Part shown: positions 34,432 through 44,260 of the stretch, in pieces | Numbering within the stretch: position 1 is the first letter of the stretch | How the letters are laid out: every line of letters begins with the position of its first letter | Source: Herbidospora solisilvae | GTDB taxonomy: Bacteria > Actinomycetota > Actinomycetes > Streptosporangiales > Streptosporangiaceae | Length of the DNA stretch: 64,000 nucleotides | NCBI RefSeq assembly: GCF_009901565.1 | Contig: NZ_WXEW01000010.1 | Span: forward strand, 62,001 to 126,000 | Reading direction: 5' to 3' | Made by a program: the position numbers and the translations under genes | The notes under the pieces: model-generated | Told to the model about the DNA's origin: nothing | Seen by the model: the letters and a program-made list of their open reading frames with translations, nothing else | Database searches by the model: none

Positions 34432-35277
34432 ATGCTTCGCCTCGCCGTACCGAACAAGGGCGTGTTGTCCGAGGCCGCCCAGGTCATCCTGAAGGAGGCG
34501 GGTTACCGCCCCCGGAAGGACAACAAGGAGCTCGTGGTCGTCGACCCGGAGAACTCCTGCGAGTTGTTCTTCCTCCGTCCCCGTGACATCGCGGTGTACG
34601 TCGGCGAGGGCACCCTCGACGCCGGCATCACCGGCCGCGACATGCTGATCGACTCCGGCGCCCCGGCCGACGAGGTGGTGCCGCTCGGCTTCGGCCGGTC
34701 GACCTTCCGCTTCGCCGCGCCTCCCGGGGCCTTCAGCAACGTCAAAGACCTCAACGGCAAGCGGGTCGCGACCGCGTACGCCGGTCTGCTCGCCGGCTAC
34801 CTGGAGGAGCAGAGCGTCGACGCCCGCGTCATCAAGCTCGACGGCGCGGTCGAGACGGCGATCCGGCTCGGCGTGGCCGACGCCGTCGCCGACGTCGTGG
34901 AGACCGGCACCACCCTGCGCAACGTCGGCCTGGAGGTGTTCGGCGACCCGATCACCACGTCCGAGGCGATCCTGATCAAGCAGGTCGGGGCGCCCGAGAA
35001 CAACGGCTTCCAGCAGCTCATCCGGCGGCTGCAGGGCGTGCTCGCGGCGCGCGACTACGTGATGATCGACTACGACATCCGGGTCGAGCGCATCGACGAG
35101 GCCATCGAGGTCACTCCGGGCATGGAGGGGCCGACGGTCTCGCCGCTGCACCGCGAGGGCTGGGTGGCGGTCCGCGCGATGATCCGCCGCAAGGGCCACC
35201 AGCAGGTCATGGACAAACTGTGGGACCTCGGCGCCAAGGCGATCCTGATCACCGACATCTACGCCTGCCGGCTCTAG
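34432..35277 (+). CDS. hisG: ATP phosphoribosyltransferase (long form)
   Basis: A 281-residue HisG, the first and feedback-controlled step of histidine synthesis. MLRLAVPNKGVLSEAA opens it, the PRPP loop is DVVETGTTLRNVGL (about residue 155), and a C-terminal ACT-like domain (about 205-281) marks the long form that needs no HisZ and binds histidine. ATG 34432 has GAAAGG 8 bases upstream. A strong terminator follows at once. Confidence 0.97.
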   Translation: MLRLAVPNKGVLSEAAQVILKEAGYRPRKDNKELVVVDPENSCELFFLRPRDIAVYVGEGTLDAGITGRDMLIDSGAPADEVVPLGFGRSTFRFAAPPGAFSNVKDLNGKRVATAYAGLLAGYLEEQSVDARVIKLDGAVETAIRLGVADAVADVVETGTTLRNVGLEVFGDPITTSEAILIKQVGAPENNGFQQLIRRLQGVLAARDYVMIDYDIRVERIDEAIEVTPGMEGPTVSPLHREGWVAVRAMIRRKGHQQVMDKLWDLGAKAILITDIYACRL

Positions 35278-35289
35278 CCGCACGGCCGG

Positions 35290-35321
35290 CCGGCCGGTCC
35301 CGCTACTTCGGGACCGGCCGG
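35290..35321. terminator. Shared terminator between hisG and the EAL-like gene
   Basis: Perfect 13-bp stem (35290-35302 with 35309-35321) and a 6-base loop. The loop and right arm contain the stop codon and last codons of the convergent gene. Confidence 0.85.
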
Positions 35322-36604
35322 TTGGCGACGTGCCTGATCAGGTCGCTGACGTGGACCGTGCCCAGGCAGCGGCCCACCTCGTCGACCACCACGAGGTCGT
35401 CGTAGACGCGCTTGGCGTCCTGCCCGGCGACCTGCATGGCCGCTATCGCCGGGGTCGTCTTGGGCACCAGCCGGGCGCTGTCGGCGATCCGGTGGGCGGG
35501 CTTCTTGGCGTGCAGGGCGTGGCCGTAGGCCCCGGCCATGTAGAGCAGGAACCGGCTGCGGTCGACCATCGACTGCGGGCGCTGGTATTCGTCGACCAGG
35601 ACCACGCTGGTGATCGAGGCCTCGTTGCCGAAGGCCTGCACGACGTCCTCGGAGGTCGCGGTGATCGGCAGCGTCACGGCCGGCATCAGGAACTCCTGCA
35701 CCCTCGGCCCGAGGAGCTGGGCGAGGTTCGGCGAGGTCTCGGTCGCCGGGACCGGCACGTGCACCCGCCCGTCGGCGGGCCGCCAGTCGCCCGGGGCCAG
35801 CAGCGGCCCGGTGGCCAGCCTGACCCCCCACGCGCGCACCGCCGCGAGCTGGACCTCGTCCTGCACGCCCGGCGCGAGGATGTGCGCCGCCACGCCCTTG
35901 GCCACGGTGACCAGCGCCTCGGCCACGGCCGCCCGGCGGGCGTCCTTGGGGGCGCGCTCCACCAGTTCGGGGGAGATCACGATGACGTAGGGGGAGGCGT
36001 CGGCGAGCACGTCGAGCGGGAGGTTGCGCACCCCGACGCCGCCGAAGGCGATCAGGTAACCGGCCGCGCGCAGCCCGTCGACCCCGGCCAGCAGCCGGGA
36101 GCGCTCGCCCGGGTCGAGGTCGCCCTCGATGGTCAGGATGATCTCGCGCGGCCGGCGTCCGGCCACCCGCATCGCCTCGTGCAGCGGCGCCAGCCCCGCC
36201 GAACCGGCCGAGACGGCGGCGATGGGGATGGGCAGCACGAGGGGGAGCCGCGCGTCGTGCTCGGCGGCGGCGCGGATGCCCGCCACGGTCCCGCCGACGT
36301 CGGCCCGCTCGGCGGCGGGCGTGCTCGCGCCGACCTGTATGGCGATCACCCCGCCGGTGTCGAGGTCGACGACGGGGGTGAAACTGGCGACCGGGCCGAA
36401 GGCGCTCGGCGGGCCGCCGGTGGGGTTCTGCGGCGCGGCGGCCCAGGCCGGCACGTACCCCGACACGGTGAACGGGCCGGTCGTGGAGGACTGCTCACCA
36501 GGTGAGACGGCGACCGGCGCCGGATAGGGCAAGGGAACCGACACACGACGATTCTGGTGCGCCTGCCTGCCGTCCTTGAGGCCGGTGATGCGAAATTCAC
36601 CCAC
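35303..36604 (-). CDS. Degenerate EAL-domain protein with C-terminal CBS-like region
   Basis: A protein of about 433 residues: an EAL-like TIM-barrel (about residues 75-290) and a CBS pair-like region (about 300-433; ITATSEDVVQAFGNEA, DDLVVVDEVGRCLGTVHVSDL). The catalytic and metal motifs of c-di-GMP phosphodiesterases are missing: EAL reads IQV, the TE segment reads TIEGDL, DDFG reads FGGVGV and KID reads VIS. It is probably a binding or sensor protein. The frame opens at TTG 36622, but GTG 36604 follows AGGGGG and is preferred. Its last codons lie inside the hisG terminator. Confidence 0.75.
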   Translation of the reverse strand: MGEFRITGLKDGRQAHQNRRVSVPLPYPAPVAVSPGEQSSTTGPFTVSGYVPAWAAAPQNPTGGPPSAFGPVASFTPVVDLDTGGVIAIQVGASTPAAERADVGGTVAGIRAAAEHDARLPLVLPIPIAAVSAGSAGLAPLHEAMRVAGRRPREIILTIEGDLDPGERSRLLAGVDGLRAAGYLIAFGGVGVRNLPLDVLADASPYVIVISPELVERAPKDARRAAVAEALVTVAKGVAAHILAPGVQDEVQLAAVRAWGVRLATGPLLAPGDWRPADGRVHVPVPATETSPNLAQLLGPRVQEFLMPAVTLPITATSEDVVQAFGNEASITSVVLVDEYQRPQSMVDRSRFLLYMAGAYGHALHAKKPAHRIADSARLVPKTTPAIAAMQVAGQDAKRVYDDLVVVDEVGRCLGTVHVSDLIRHVANRPVPK

Positions 36605-36661
36605 ATTTCCCCCTACCGACAACCGTGGACGTCCGGCTCCGGGCCGCTAATCTGGGCAGCC

Positions 36662-37330
36662 ATGAGCGCACGCCCGGCCGCCGGGGGCGGACGGTGGGTG
36701 TCGATCCCCCCGTCCCGGCTGCCCCGCTGGCTCATCAACTTCGCCGACCGCCACGGCGGGCCGCCGTCGGAGACGGGCACCCCTGAACTGGTCGTGCTCA
36801 CCGCCCCGGACGGCGCCGTGGCCGAGTGCCACGTCCCGTTCGGCCCCCTGGAGGCGCACCCCGGCTCTCTCGCCGAGGGCCTGGTCTCCCACGTCTCCCG
36901 GGACCGCCGGGTGGCGGTTCTCCTCGTACGTCTCGGCGGATACGCCGCCGGGGTCTTCGAGGGCGACCGGCTCCTCGTCTCCAAGGTGGGCTCCCGGCTC
37001 GTCCACGGCAGGAGCGCCGCCGGAGGGTGGTCGCAGCAGCGGTTCGCCCGCCGCCGGGAGAAACAGGCCGACGAGGCCCTCGGGGCCGCCGCCGACGTGG
37101 CCGCCCGGGTGCTGCTTCCCGCGGTGGAGGAAGGGGTGGCGGGCTTCGTCGTCGGGGGAGACCGCAAGGCGATCGACGAGCTGCGGGGCGACCGGCGGCT
37201 GGCGCCGCTGTTCGCGCGGGAGACCGCGCCCTTCCTGACCGTCCCCGATCCCCGGCTGGCCGTGCTGGAGAAGACGCCGGAGGAGTTCCGGGCGGTCAGG
37301 ATCAGGGTGGTCGATCCGCCCCACGTTTAA
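36662..37330 (+). CDS. acVLRF1-family peptidyl-tRNA hydrolase / release factor-like
   Basis: A 222-residue protein of the actinobacterial Vms1/eRF1-like family, which is predicted to cleave peptidyl-tRNA on stalled ribosomes. The key segment GRSAAGGWSQQRFARRREKQ (about residues 118-137) holds the conserved Gly/Gln pattern that replaces GGQ. ATG 36662 lies 8 bases after TAATCT (leaderless); the upstream in-frame extension to 36557 crosses the neighbouring promoter. It is followed by an ABC-F ATPase gene, another ribosome-associated factor. Confidence 0.85.
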   Translation: MSARPAAGGGRWVSIPPSRLPRWLINFADRHGGPPSETGTPELVVLTAPDGAVAECHVPFGPLEAHPGSLAEGLVSHVSRDRRVAVLLVRLGGYAAGVFEGDRLLVSKVGSRLVHGRSAAGGWSQQRFARRREKQADEALGAAADVAARVLLPAVEEGVAGFVVGGDRKAIDELRGDRRLAPLFARETAPFLTVPDPRLAVLEKTPEEFRAVRIRVVDPPHV

Positions 37331-37357
37331 GAAGTCGGGGATTTCGCCGGGCCACCA

Positions 37358-37387
37358 TACAATCGACGCATGCGCACTCCCGATTGA
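37358..37387 (+). promoter_or_regulatory. Leaderless 5-codon ORF at the head of the ABC-F leader
   Basis: TACAAT (37358-37363) followed after 6 bases by ATG 37370, which opens MRTPD and stops at 37387. The spacing puts the transcription start on the ATG. This would be the first translated element of the ABC-F transcript. Confidence 0.45.
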
Positions 37388-37397
37388 TCACTTCCGT

Positions 37398-37609
37398 GTG
37401 CCCGCGATCCGAAGCCATGTCTTCCAGCTGGTTCACGGCGCGAGCCACGGCCGTCCGCGTCACGTGTTCTTCGAGCAGATTCACGGCGCGAGCCACGGCC
37501 GTCCTCCGGCCGTCCGCGTCTCGTGTTCTTCGAGGCAGATTCACGGCGCGAGCCACGGCCGTCCTCCGGCCGTCCGCGTCTCGCTACTCACGGGAGTGTC
37601 CCCCAAACC

Positions 37610-37613
<4 letters not shown>
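37398..37613 (+). CDS. Possible leader ORF coupled to the ABC-F gene
   Basis: A 71-codon frame from GTG 37398 encoding repeats of (Q)IHGASHGRPPAVRVS. Its TGA (37611-37613) overlaps the ABC-F ATG at 37610 as ATGA, the arrangement used for coupling throughout this window. No clear ribosome binding site precedes the GTG. The repeat is a multiple of 3 bases, so all three frames stay open; one alternative, ATG 37417, reads RFTARATAV repeats and runs into the ABC-F gene out of frame. It could be a regulatory leader peptide or simply a by-product of the repeat. Confidence 0.35.
37432..37583 (+). repeat. Three-copy tandem repeat in the ABC-F leader
   Basis: Copies start at 37432 (48 bases), 37480 (60 bases) and 37540 (44 bases retained). 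Copies 2 and 3 are identical over 44 bases; copy 1 lacks a 12-base piece. Each full copy can fold GGCCG-TCCTC-CGGCC. All lie between the acVLRF1 stop and the ABC-F start. Confidence 0.88.
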
Positions 37614-39208
<1,595 letters not shown>

Positions 39209-39322
39209 TCATAAATTTACCGGGTACGGATCTTTTCCCTGGGAGTAGGTAGCCGATCGAGCCGAAATGACTGATCATGGCGTGAGTAACGCTGCGGAAG
39301 TCTGGCACTACAGGAGGTACTC

Positions 39323-39538
39323 GTGGCCGAGACTCTGAAGAAGGGCACCCGGGTGACCGGGGCCGACCGTGAAAAACTGGCCAGCGATCTCAAGAAGCGC
39401 TATGCCGCGGGTGAGAGCATCCGCGCCCTGGCCGCTTCCACCGGCCGGTCGTACGGATTCATCCACCGCATCCTCAGCGAGTCGGGCGTGACTCTGCGGG
39501 GACGCGGCGGGGCGACCCGAGGCAAGACCAAGCGCTAG
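39323..39538 (+). CDS. Small helix-turn-helix protein, conserved actinobacterial type
   Basis: A 71-residue basic protein with a HTH of the resolvase/Cro type (about residues 20-58: LKKRYAAGESIRALAASTGRSYGFIHRILSESG) and a Gly/Arg/Lys-rich tail. GTG 39323 has AGGAGG 5 bases upstream, a strong site. Small proteins of this kind are widespread in Streptomyces-like genomes and are presumed DNA-binding; I cannot name a target. Confidence 0.87.
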   Translation: MAETLKKGTRVTGADREKLASDLKKRYAAGESIRALAASTGRSYGFIHRILSESGVTLRGRGGATRGKTKR

Positions 39539-39653
39539 TTCCGCCTCGCCGCCGCGCGACCGCAGCCGCTCGTGTACCTCAGATCCAGAGCGGTCCGCTC
39601 CCGAGCCGACCGGCCGGGGTCGGATGACCGAACAGGGTTCGGTAGGCTCGGGC

Positions 39654-40499
39654 GTGACCGCCAGGAAGGGGTTGCGGGCTGTGAACGACGCTGTGGAAGC
39701 GGCACAAGGGGGGAGAGCGGAGCAGATCTCGGCGAGCGCGCTCGCTGAGGTCGGACTGCGCTACGAGGTGGACGGCGAGATCGCGACGATCACGCTGAAC
39801 CGGCCGGACAAGCGGAACGCCCAGACGTTCGCCACCTGGTCGGCACTGGCCCGGATCGGGGACGACCTCCCCGAGACCGTGCGGATCGTCGTCGTGAAAG
39901 GCGAGGGGCCGTCCTTCTCCGCAGGCATCGACCTGCGACTGTTCACGCCCGGGGGAGTGCCCGGTGAGGGCTCGTTCTCCTCGGTGCTCGGTGAGGGCTT
40001 CGAGGAGCGGATCGCCCAGGCGCAGCAGGCCTTCCTGTGGTTGCGTCGTCCGGAGATCATCTCGATCGCGGCCGTCCAGGGCCACGCGATCGGGGCCGGA
40101 TTCCAGCTCGCGCTCGCGTGCGACCTGCGGATCGTGGCCGACGACGTGCAGTTCTGCATGAAGGAACCGGCGCTCGGCCTGGTGCCCGACCTGACGGGGA
40201 CCAAGCCGCTGGTCGATATCGTGGGGCTGCCGAGGGCCCTGGAGTTGTGCGTCACCGCCCGGAAGGTCGGGGCGGAGGAGGCGTTGCGCCTCCGGCTGGC
40301 CGAGCTGGCCGTACCGGTTGAGGAGCTGGATACGGCCGTGGCCGACCTTGCGGCGGCGCTGCTCGCCACGGAGCGGTCCGCCGCGACCGCGACGAAACGG
40401 CTGCTGCAGGGCGCGGGAAGCCGCACACTGGAGGAGCAGGCGGCCGCGGAGAGAGCCGAACAGGTGGTCCGCATCCGGTCGCTGTTCGCCTCGGGCTGA
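39654..40499 (+). CDS. Enoyl-CoA hydratase/isomerase (crotonase) family protein
   Basis: A 281-residue crotonase-fold enzyme acting on acyl-CoA. Oxyanion-hole segments: GPSFSAGIDLRLF and AVQGHAIGAGFQLALACDLRI; the catalytic-acid region is MKEPALGLVPDLTGT. This version resembles the actinobacterial hydratase/isomerase group rather than a beta-oxidation FadB. GTG 39654 lies 5 bases after TAGGCT (leaderless); GTG 39679 is an alternative. The gene downstream is an ABC transporter on the same strand, 39 bases away. Confidence 0.88.
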   Translation: MTARKGLRAVNDAVEAAQGGRAEQISASALAEVGLRYEVDGEIATITLNRPDKRNAQTFATWSALARIGDDLPETVRIVVVKGEGPSFSAGIDLRLFTPGGVPGEGSFSSVLGEGFEERIAQAQQAFLWLRRPEIISIAAVQGHAIGAGFQLALACDLRIVADDVQFCMKEPALGLVPDLTGTKPLVDIVGLPRALELCVTARKVGAEEALRLRLAELAVPVEELDTAVADLAAALLATERSAATATKRLLQGAGSRTLEEQAAAERAEQVVRIRSLFASG

Positions 40500-40538
40500 T
40501 CCTGGAATCGCCCTTTCACGTAAAGGGTTTGCCACGAC

Positions 40539-42422
40539 ATGGCGATGATGGGCGGCCCGAACATGGGCTGGCAGATGATGCGGTCGATGCGGCGCGACGG
40601 CGACGTGATGAAGGAGCGTCTCGCGCCGGGCACGATCCGGCGGATCGCCCGCTACGCCGCGCCGTTCAAGTGGTCGATCGTGGCGTTCCTTGCCCTGATC
40701 ACGGTCGGGTCGGTGACCGTGGTGGCCAACCCGCTGGTCGTGAAGCAGATCATCGACGTGGCCATCCCGTCGAGGGACTCGGGGCTGGTCGTCTGGCTGG
40801 CGGTGGCCATCGCGGGGCTGGCGCTGCTCGACGCCGTGCTGGGCCTGGCCGAACGCTGGTTCTCGGCCCGGATCGGCGAGGGCCTGATCTACAACCTGCG
40901 CACGGAGGTCTTCGACCACGTCCAGCGCATGCCGGTGGCGTTCTTCATGCGGGCGCAGACGGGCGCGCTGGTCTCGCGGCTCAACGGCGACGTCATCGGC
41001 GCGCAGCGGGCCATCACCAGCACGTTGTCGTCGGTCGTCTCCAACGTGGTCAGCCTGGTCGTCGTGCTGGTCACGATGCTGGCGCTGTCGTGGCAGATCA
41101 CCCTGGTCGCGCTGCTCATGGTGCCGGTCTTCATCCTGCCCGCCCAGTGGGTGGGCCGCCGCATGTCGAAGTACACCCGCGAGCAGATGGAGCTCGGCGC
41201 CGAGATGAGCTCGGTGATGACCGAGCGCTTCAACGTGGCCGGCGCGATGGTCGCCAAGCTCTACGGACGCCCCGACGACGAGGCCAGGCACTTCGCCGGG
41301 CGGGCCGCCCGGGTGCGCGACATCGGCGTCACCGTCGCCATGTTCGGCACCGTGTTCCGCATCGCGCTGGGCCTCATCGCCGCGCTCGCCACCGCCCTGG
41401 TCTACGGGCTCGGCGGCGTGCTGGCGGTCGACGGATCGTTCGAGCTCGGCACGCTGGTGGCCATGTCGGCGCTGCTGATGCGGCTGTACGGCCCCCTCAC
41501 CGGCCTGTCCAACGTGCACATCGACGTGATGACCGCCCTGGTCAGCTTCGACCGCGTCTTCGAGGTGCTCGACCTCAAGCCGATGGTCGCCGAGAAGCCC
41601 GACGCCCAGAGGGTGCCGGCCGGGCCGGTCACCATCGAGTTCGACGACGTCCGCTTCCGCTACCCGGGCGGGGCCGAGGTGTCGCTGGCCTCCCTGGAGT
41701 CGGTCGCCCGCCCCGACCAGGGCGAATCGGCCGAGGTGCTCAAGGGCGTCACCTTCACCGCCCGGCCGGGCCAGATGGTCGCCCTGGTCGGCCATTCGGG
41801 CGCCGGCAAGACCACCACGACCTCGCTGGTCTCCCGCCTGTACGACGTCGACGCCGGCGCGGTCCGGCTCAACGGCCTCGACGTGCGCGACGCCACGATG
41901 GAGTCGCTGCGCGACACCGTGGGCGTCGTCATGCAGGACCCGCACCTGTTCCACGACACCATCGCCGCCAACCTTCGCTACGCCCGCCCGGAGGCCACCG
42001 ACGAGGAGATCTGGGAGGCCCTGCGGGCGGCCCAGATCGCCGACCTGGTCGCCACGTTGCCCGAGGGGCTCGACACGGTCGTGGGGGAGCGCGGCTACCG
42101 GTTCTCCGGCGGCGAGAAACAGCGGGTGGCGCTGGCCCGGCTGCTGCTCAAGGCCCCGCCCGTGGTGGTGCTCGACGAGGCCACCGCCCACCTCGACTCG
42201 GAGTCGGAGGTGGCCGTGCAGCAGGCCCTGAAGACGGCCCTGGCGGGCCGGACCAGCCTCGTCATCGCCCACCGGCTGTCGACCATCCGCGAGGCCGACG
42301 TGATCCTGGTCATGAACGAGGGCCGCGTCGTGGAGCTCGGGCGGCACGACGAGCTGATGGTCCTCGACGGCGCCTACGCGGAGCTCTACAAGACCCAGTT
42401 CACGAGTAGCCCAGCCGTTTGA
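40539..42422 (+). CDS. ABC exporter, fused permease-ATPase (MsbA/MDR type)
   Basis: A 627-residue half transporter with six helices (about residues 45-340) and a C-terminal ATPase (about 375-620). Motifs: Walker A GHSGAGKT, Q-loop VMQDPHLF, signature FSGGEKQRVALARLL, Walker B VVVLDEATAHLD and H-loop IAHRLS. An unusual Met-rich N-terminus (MAMMGGPNMGWQMM) precedes the first helix. It probably functions as a homodimer; substrate unknown. The last 23 bases overlap the convergent sulfotransferase gene. Confidence 0.94.
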   Translation: MAMMGGPNMGWQMMRSMRRDGDVMKERLAPGTIRRIARYAAPFKWSIVAFLALITVGSVTVVANPLVVKQIIDVAIPSRDSGLVVWLAVAIAGLALLDAVLGLAERWFSARIGEGLIYNLRTEVFDHVQRMPVAFFMRAQTGALVSRLNGDVIGAQRAITSTLSSVVSNVVSLVVVLVTMLALSWQITLVALLMVPVFILPAQWVGRRMSKYTREQMELGAEMSSVMTERFNVAGAMVAKLYGRPDDEARHFAGRAARVRDIGVTVAMFGTVFRIALGLIAALATALVYGLGGVLAVDGSFELGTLVAMSALLMRLYGPLTGLSNVHIDVMTALVSFDRVFEVLDLKPMVAEKPDAQRVPAGPVTIEFDDVRFRYPGGAEVSLASLESVARPDQGESAEVLKGVTFTARPGQMVALVGHSGAGKTTTTSLVSRLYDVDAGAVRLNGLDVRDATMESLRDTVGVVMQDPHLFHDTIAANLRYARPEATDEEIWEALRAAQIADLVATLPEGLDTVVGERGYRFSGGEKQRVALARLLLKAPPVVVLDEATAHLDSESEVAVQQALKTALAGRTSLVIAHRLSTIREADVILVMNEGRVVELGRHDELMVLDGAYAELYKTQFTSSPAV

Positions 42423-43275
42423 GCTCCTCGCGGGCGACCTTGCCGACCAGTTCGGCGTCGGTGTGCGCGAGGCGGCGGCGGGCGCCCACCCGCGGGGCGC
42501 CGGTGCCGTAGAGGGCGATCGTGGAGATCTTGGCGCCGAGGAACTCGCCCACCTGGCCGAACGTCTCGGCGGGGGACTTGTGCAGGTCCTCGTACCGGAT
42601 CGTCAGGAGCTGGTCGGCGGGGAGCTCCTTGCGGAGCACCGCCGACAGGCGGATCGCGGCGCGCCAGCGCAGCGCGCTCTTGCCCGCGACCGGCATCTCC
42701 TTCCAGCGCAGCTTGTGCTCGGCGTTGTTGACGCCGAGGAACGGGCTGGGGAACTCGCTGTCGTCGGACAGCATGTGGGGCTTGAACCAGGCCATCGTCG
42801 CCGGGTCGGCCAGCATGTCGGCGACGACGTCGCGGCCGTCGCGGATGACCTGGACGAACCGGGCGTCGGGGAAGGCCTGGAGCAGGACGGGAGCGCTGTA
42901 GAGCAGGTCGGGGCTGGCGTCGCCGAACCGGGTCAGCTCGGAGGCGGTCACGCACGGGCCCGCCCCGATGATGCCCCCGGCCTCCTTGCACGTGCCGGAG
43001 CACTCGCCGCACGCGCCCGGCACCACCTGCCAGGCCTCGGCCAGCACGTCGCGGATCACCCGGGGCGCCCCCGGGCTGCGCGCGATCGACGGCCGCCGCG
43101 CGAACGCGTAGACGACACGGGAAACCGCGCCCCGGCCCATCGTGAGATGCACGCCGGGCGAGCGCTTGATGGCACGGGCGAGCAGGTCCGCACCGCTGTG
43201 GGGGGCGGCGAGCACGAAGACCGGCTGACGGACCTTGACGCCGTTTACCACGAGAATGTGGGTCGGTGGTCGCAT
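42400..43275 (-). CDS. Sulfotransferase-family protein
   Basis: A 291-residue PAPS-dependent sulfotransferase fold. The 5-prime phosphosulfate motif FVLAAPHSGADLLARAIKRS is near residue 22 and the 3-prime phosphate motif VQVIRDGRDVVADML near residue 140. A Cys cluster (GACGECSGTCKEAGG, about 90-105) is an insert. The acceptor is unknown; such enzymes modify glycans or lipids in actinomycetes. ATG 43275 lies 6 bases after TAGGCG, suggesting a leaderless message, divergent from the LD-carboxypeptidase gene 31 bases away. The 3-prime end overlaps the ABC exporter by 23 bases. Confidence 0.83.
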   Translation of the reverse strand: MRPPTHILVVNGVKVRQPVFVLAAPHSGADLLARAIKRSPGVHLTMGRGAVSRVVYAFARRPSIARSPGAPRVIRDVLAEAWQVVPGACGECSGTCKEAGGIIGAGPCVTASELTRFGDASPDLLYSAPVLLQAFPDARFVQVIRDGRDVVADMLADPATMAWFKPHMLSDDSEFPSPFLGVNNAEHKLRWKEMPVAGKSALRWRAAIRLSAVLRKELPADQLLTIRYEDLHKSPAETFGQVGEFLGAKISTIALYGTGAPRVGARRRLAHTDAELVGKVAREELKRLGYS

Positions 43276-43306
43276 AGGTAGCGCCTAGTCTGACACTCTT
43301 TGGGGG

Positions 43307-44224
43307 GTGTCCGAACGTACTCCACCCCGTCTCCGGCACGGTGACACCGTGGCCGTCGTCGCGCCTTCCGGTCCGGTCGACCTCGACCGGCTCAACCGCG
43401 GCCGCCACGTGCTCACCGGCCTCGGCCTGAACGTCCGGTTCGGGCCCCGCATGCTGATCCGCCGCGGCTACCTCGCCGGGCCCGACCAGGCCCGCGCCGC
43501 CGACCTGCAGGAGGCCTGGTGCGATCCGGAGATCGCCGCCGTGGTCTGCGCGCGGGGCGGCTACGGCGCCACGCGGGTCCTCGACCACCTCGACTGGGAC
43601 AAGATGGAGGCCGTCCGGCCCAAACCCCTCGTGGGGTCGAGCGACATCACCGCCCTCCACCTGGCCTTCCAGCGCCGTCTGGGGGTGGCCTCGTTGTTCG
43701 GCCCGATGCCGGCCTGCTCGACGATCAGCGACGAGGAGGGGCCGGAGCCCCGGTCGTTGTCGCACCTCAAGGCCTCGCTCATCTCCAGCCTGGAGCCCCG
43801 GCCGGTCAAGGGCGACCAGGTGCTCGTGCCGGGGTCGGCCATCGGGCCGCTGACCGGCGGCAACCTGACGTTGCTGGCGGCGCTCTGCGGCACGCCCCAC
43901 CAGATGGAGGCGCGGGGCCGGATCGTCCTGCTGGAGGACGTCCGTGAGGAGCCCTACCGAATCGACCGTATGCTGACCCAGCTACTCCAGGCCGGTTGTC
44001 TCGACGGCGCGGTCGGCTTCGTCCTCGGGTCGTGGGTGGAGTGCGGGGAGGCGCTGCCGGTGCTGGTGGAACGGCTCGGACCGCTGGGAGTGCCGATCAT
44101 CGCGGGACTGCCGATCGGTCACGGGACACCACAGTTCAGTGTGTGGCTGGGGGCCGATGGGGTTATTGATACCGAATCGTGCTCTCTCACCGGCCTCATC
44201 GGCAACCAGGACAAGGCACCCTGA
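43307..44224 (+). CDS. S66 peptidase, LD-carboxypeptidase family
   Basis: A 305-residue serine peptidase that trims the terminal D-Ala from tetrapeptides of peptidoglycan during recycling. The nucleophile is S112 in VGSSDITALHL; CARGGYGATRVLDHLDWD is the family segment before it, and the Glu and His of the triad lie in LLEDVREEPYRIDR and IGHGTPQFSVWLG. No signal peptide, so it is cytoplasmic. GTG 43307 lies 7 bases after CACTCT. Confidence 0.92.
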   Translation: MSERTPPRLRHGDTVAVVAPSGPVDLDRLNRGRHVLTGLGLNVRFGPRMLIRRGYLAGPDQARAADLQEAWCDPEIAAVVCARGGYGATRVLDHLDWDKMEAVRPKPLVGSSDITALHLAFQRRLGVASLFGPMPACSTISDEEGPEPRSLSHLKASLISSLEPRPVKGDQVLVPGSAIGPLTGGNLTLLAALCGTPHQMEARGRIVLLEDVREEPYRIDRMLTQLLQAGCLDGAVGFVLGSWVECGEALPVLVERLGPLGVPIIAGLPIGHGTPQFSVWLGADGVIDTESCSLTGLIGNQDKAP

Positions 44225-44260
44225 AGCTGGCAACACGCCACGCTTGTAAGGGGATGAGCC

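Noticed and set aside
37302-37556. Reverse-strand ORF with VARAVN repeats
   Set aside because: Arises from the same tandem repeat; no promoter or binding site and it overlaps the acVLRF1 3-prime end.
37432-37583. CRISPR array
   Set aside because: The units are directly joined tandem repeats with no unique spacers and no cas genes nearby.
39579-42347. A 922-codon reverse frame
   Set aside because: Antisense to crotonase and ABC exporter genes, His/Asp/Arg-rich shadow composition.
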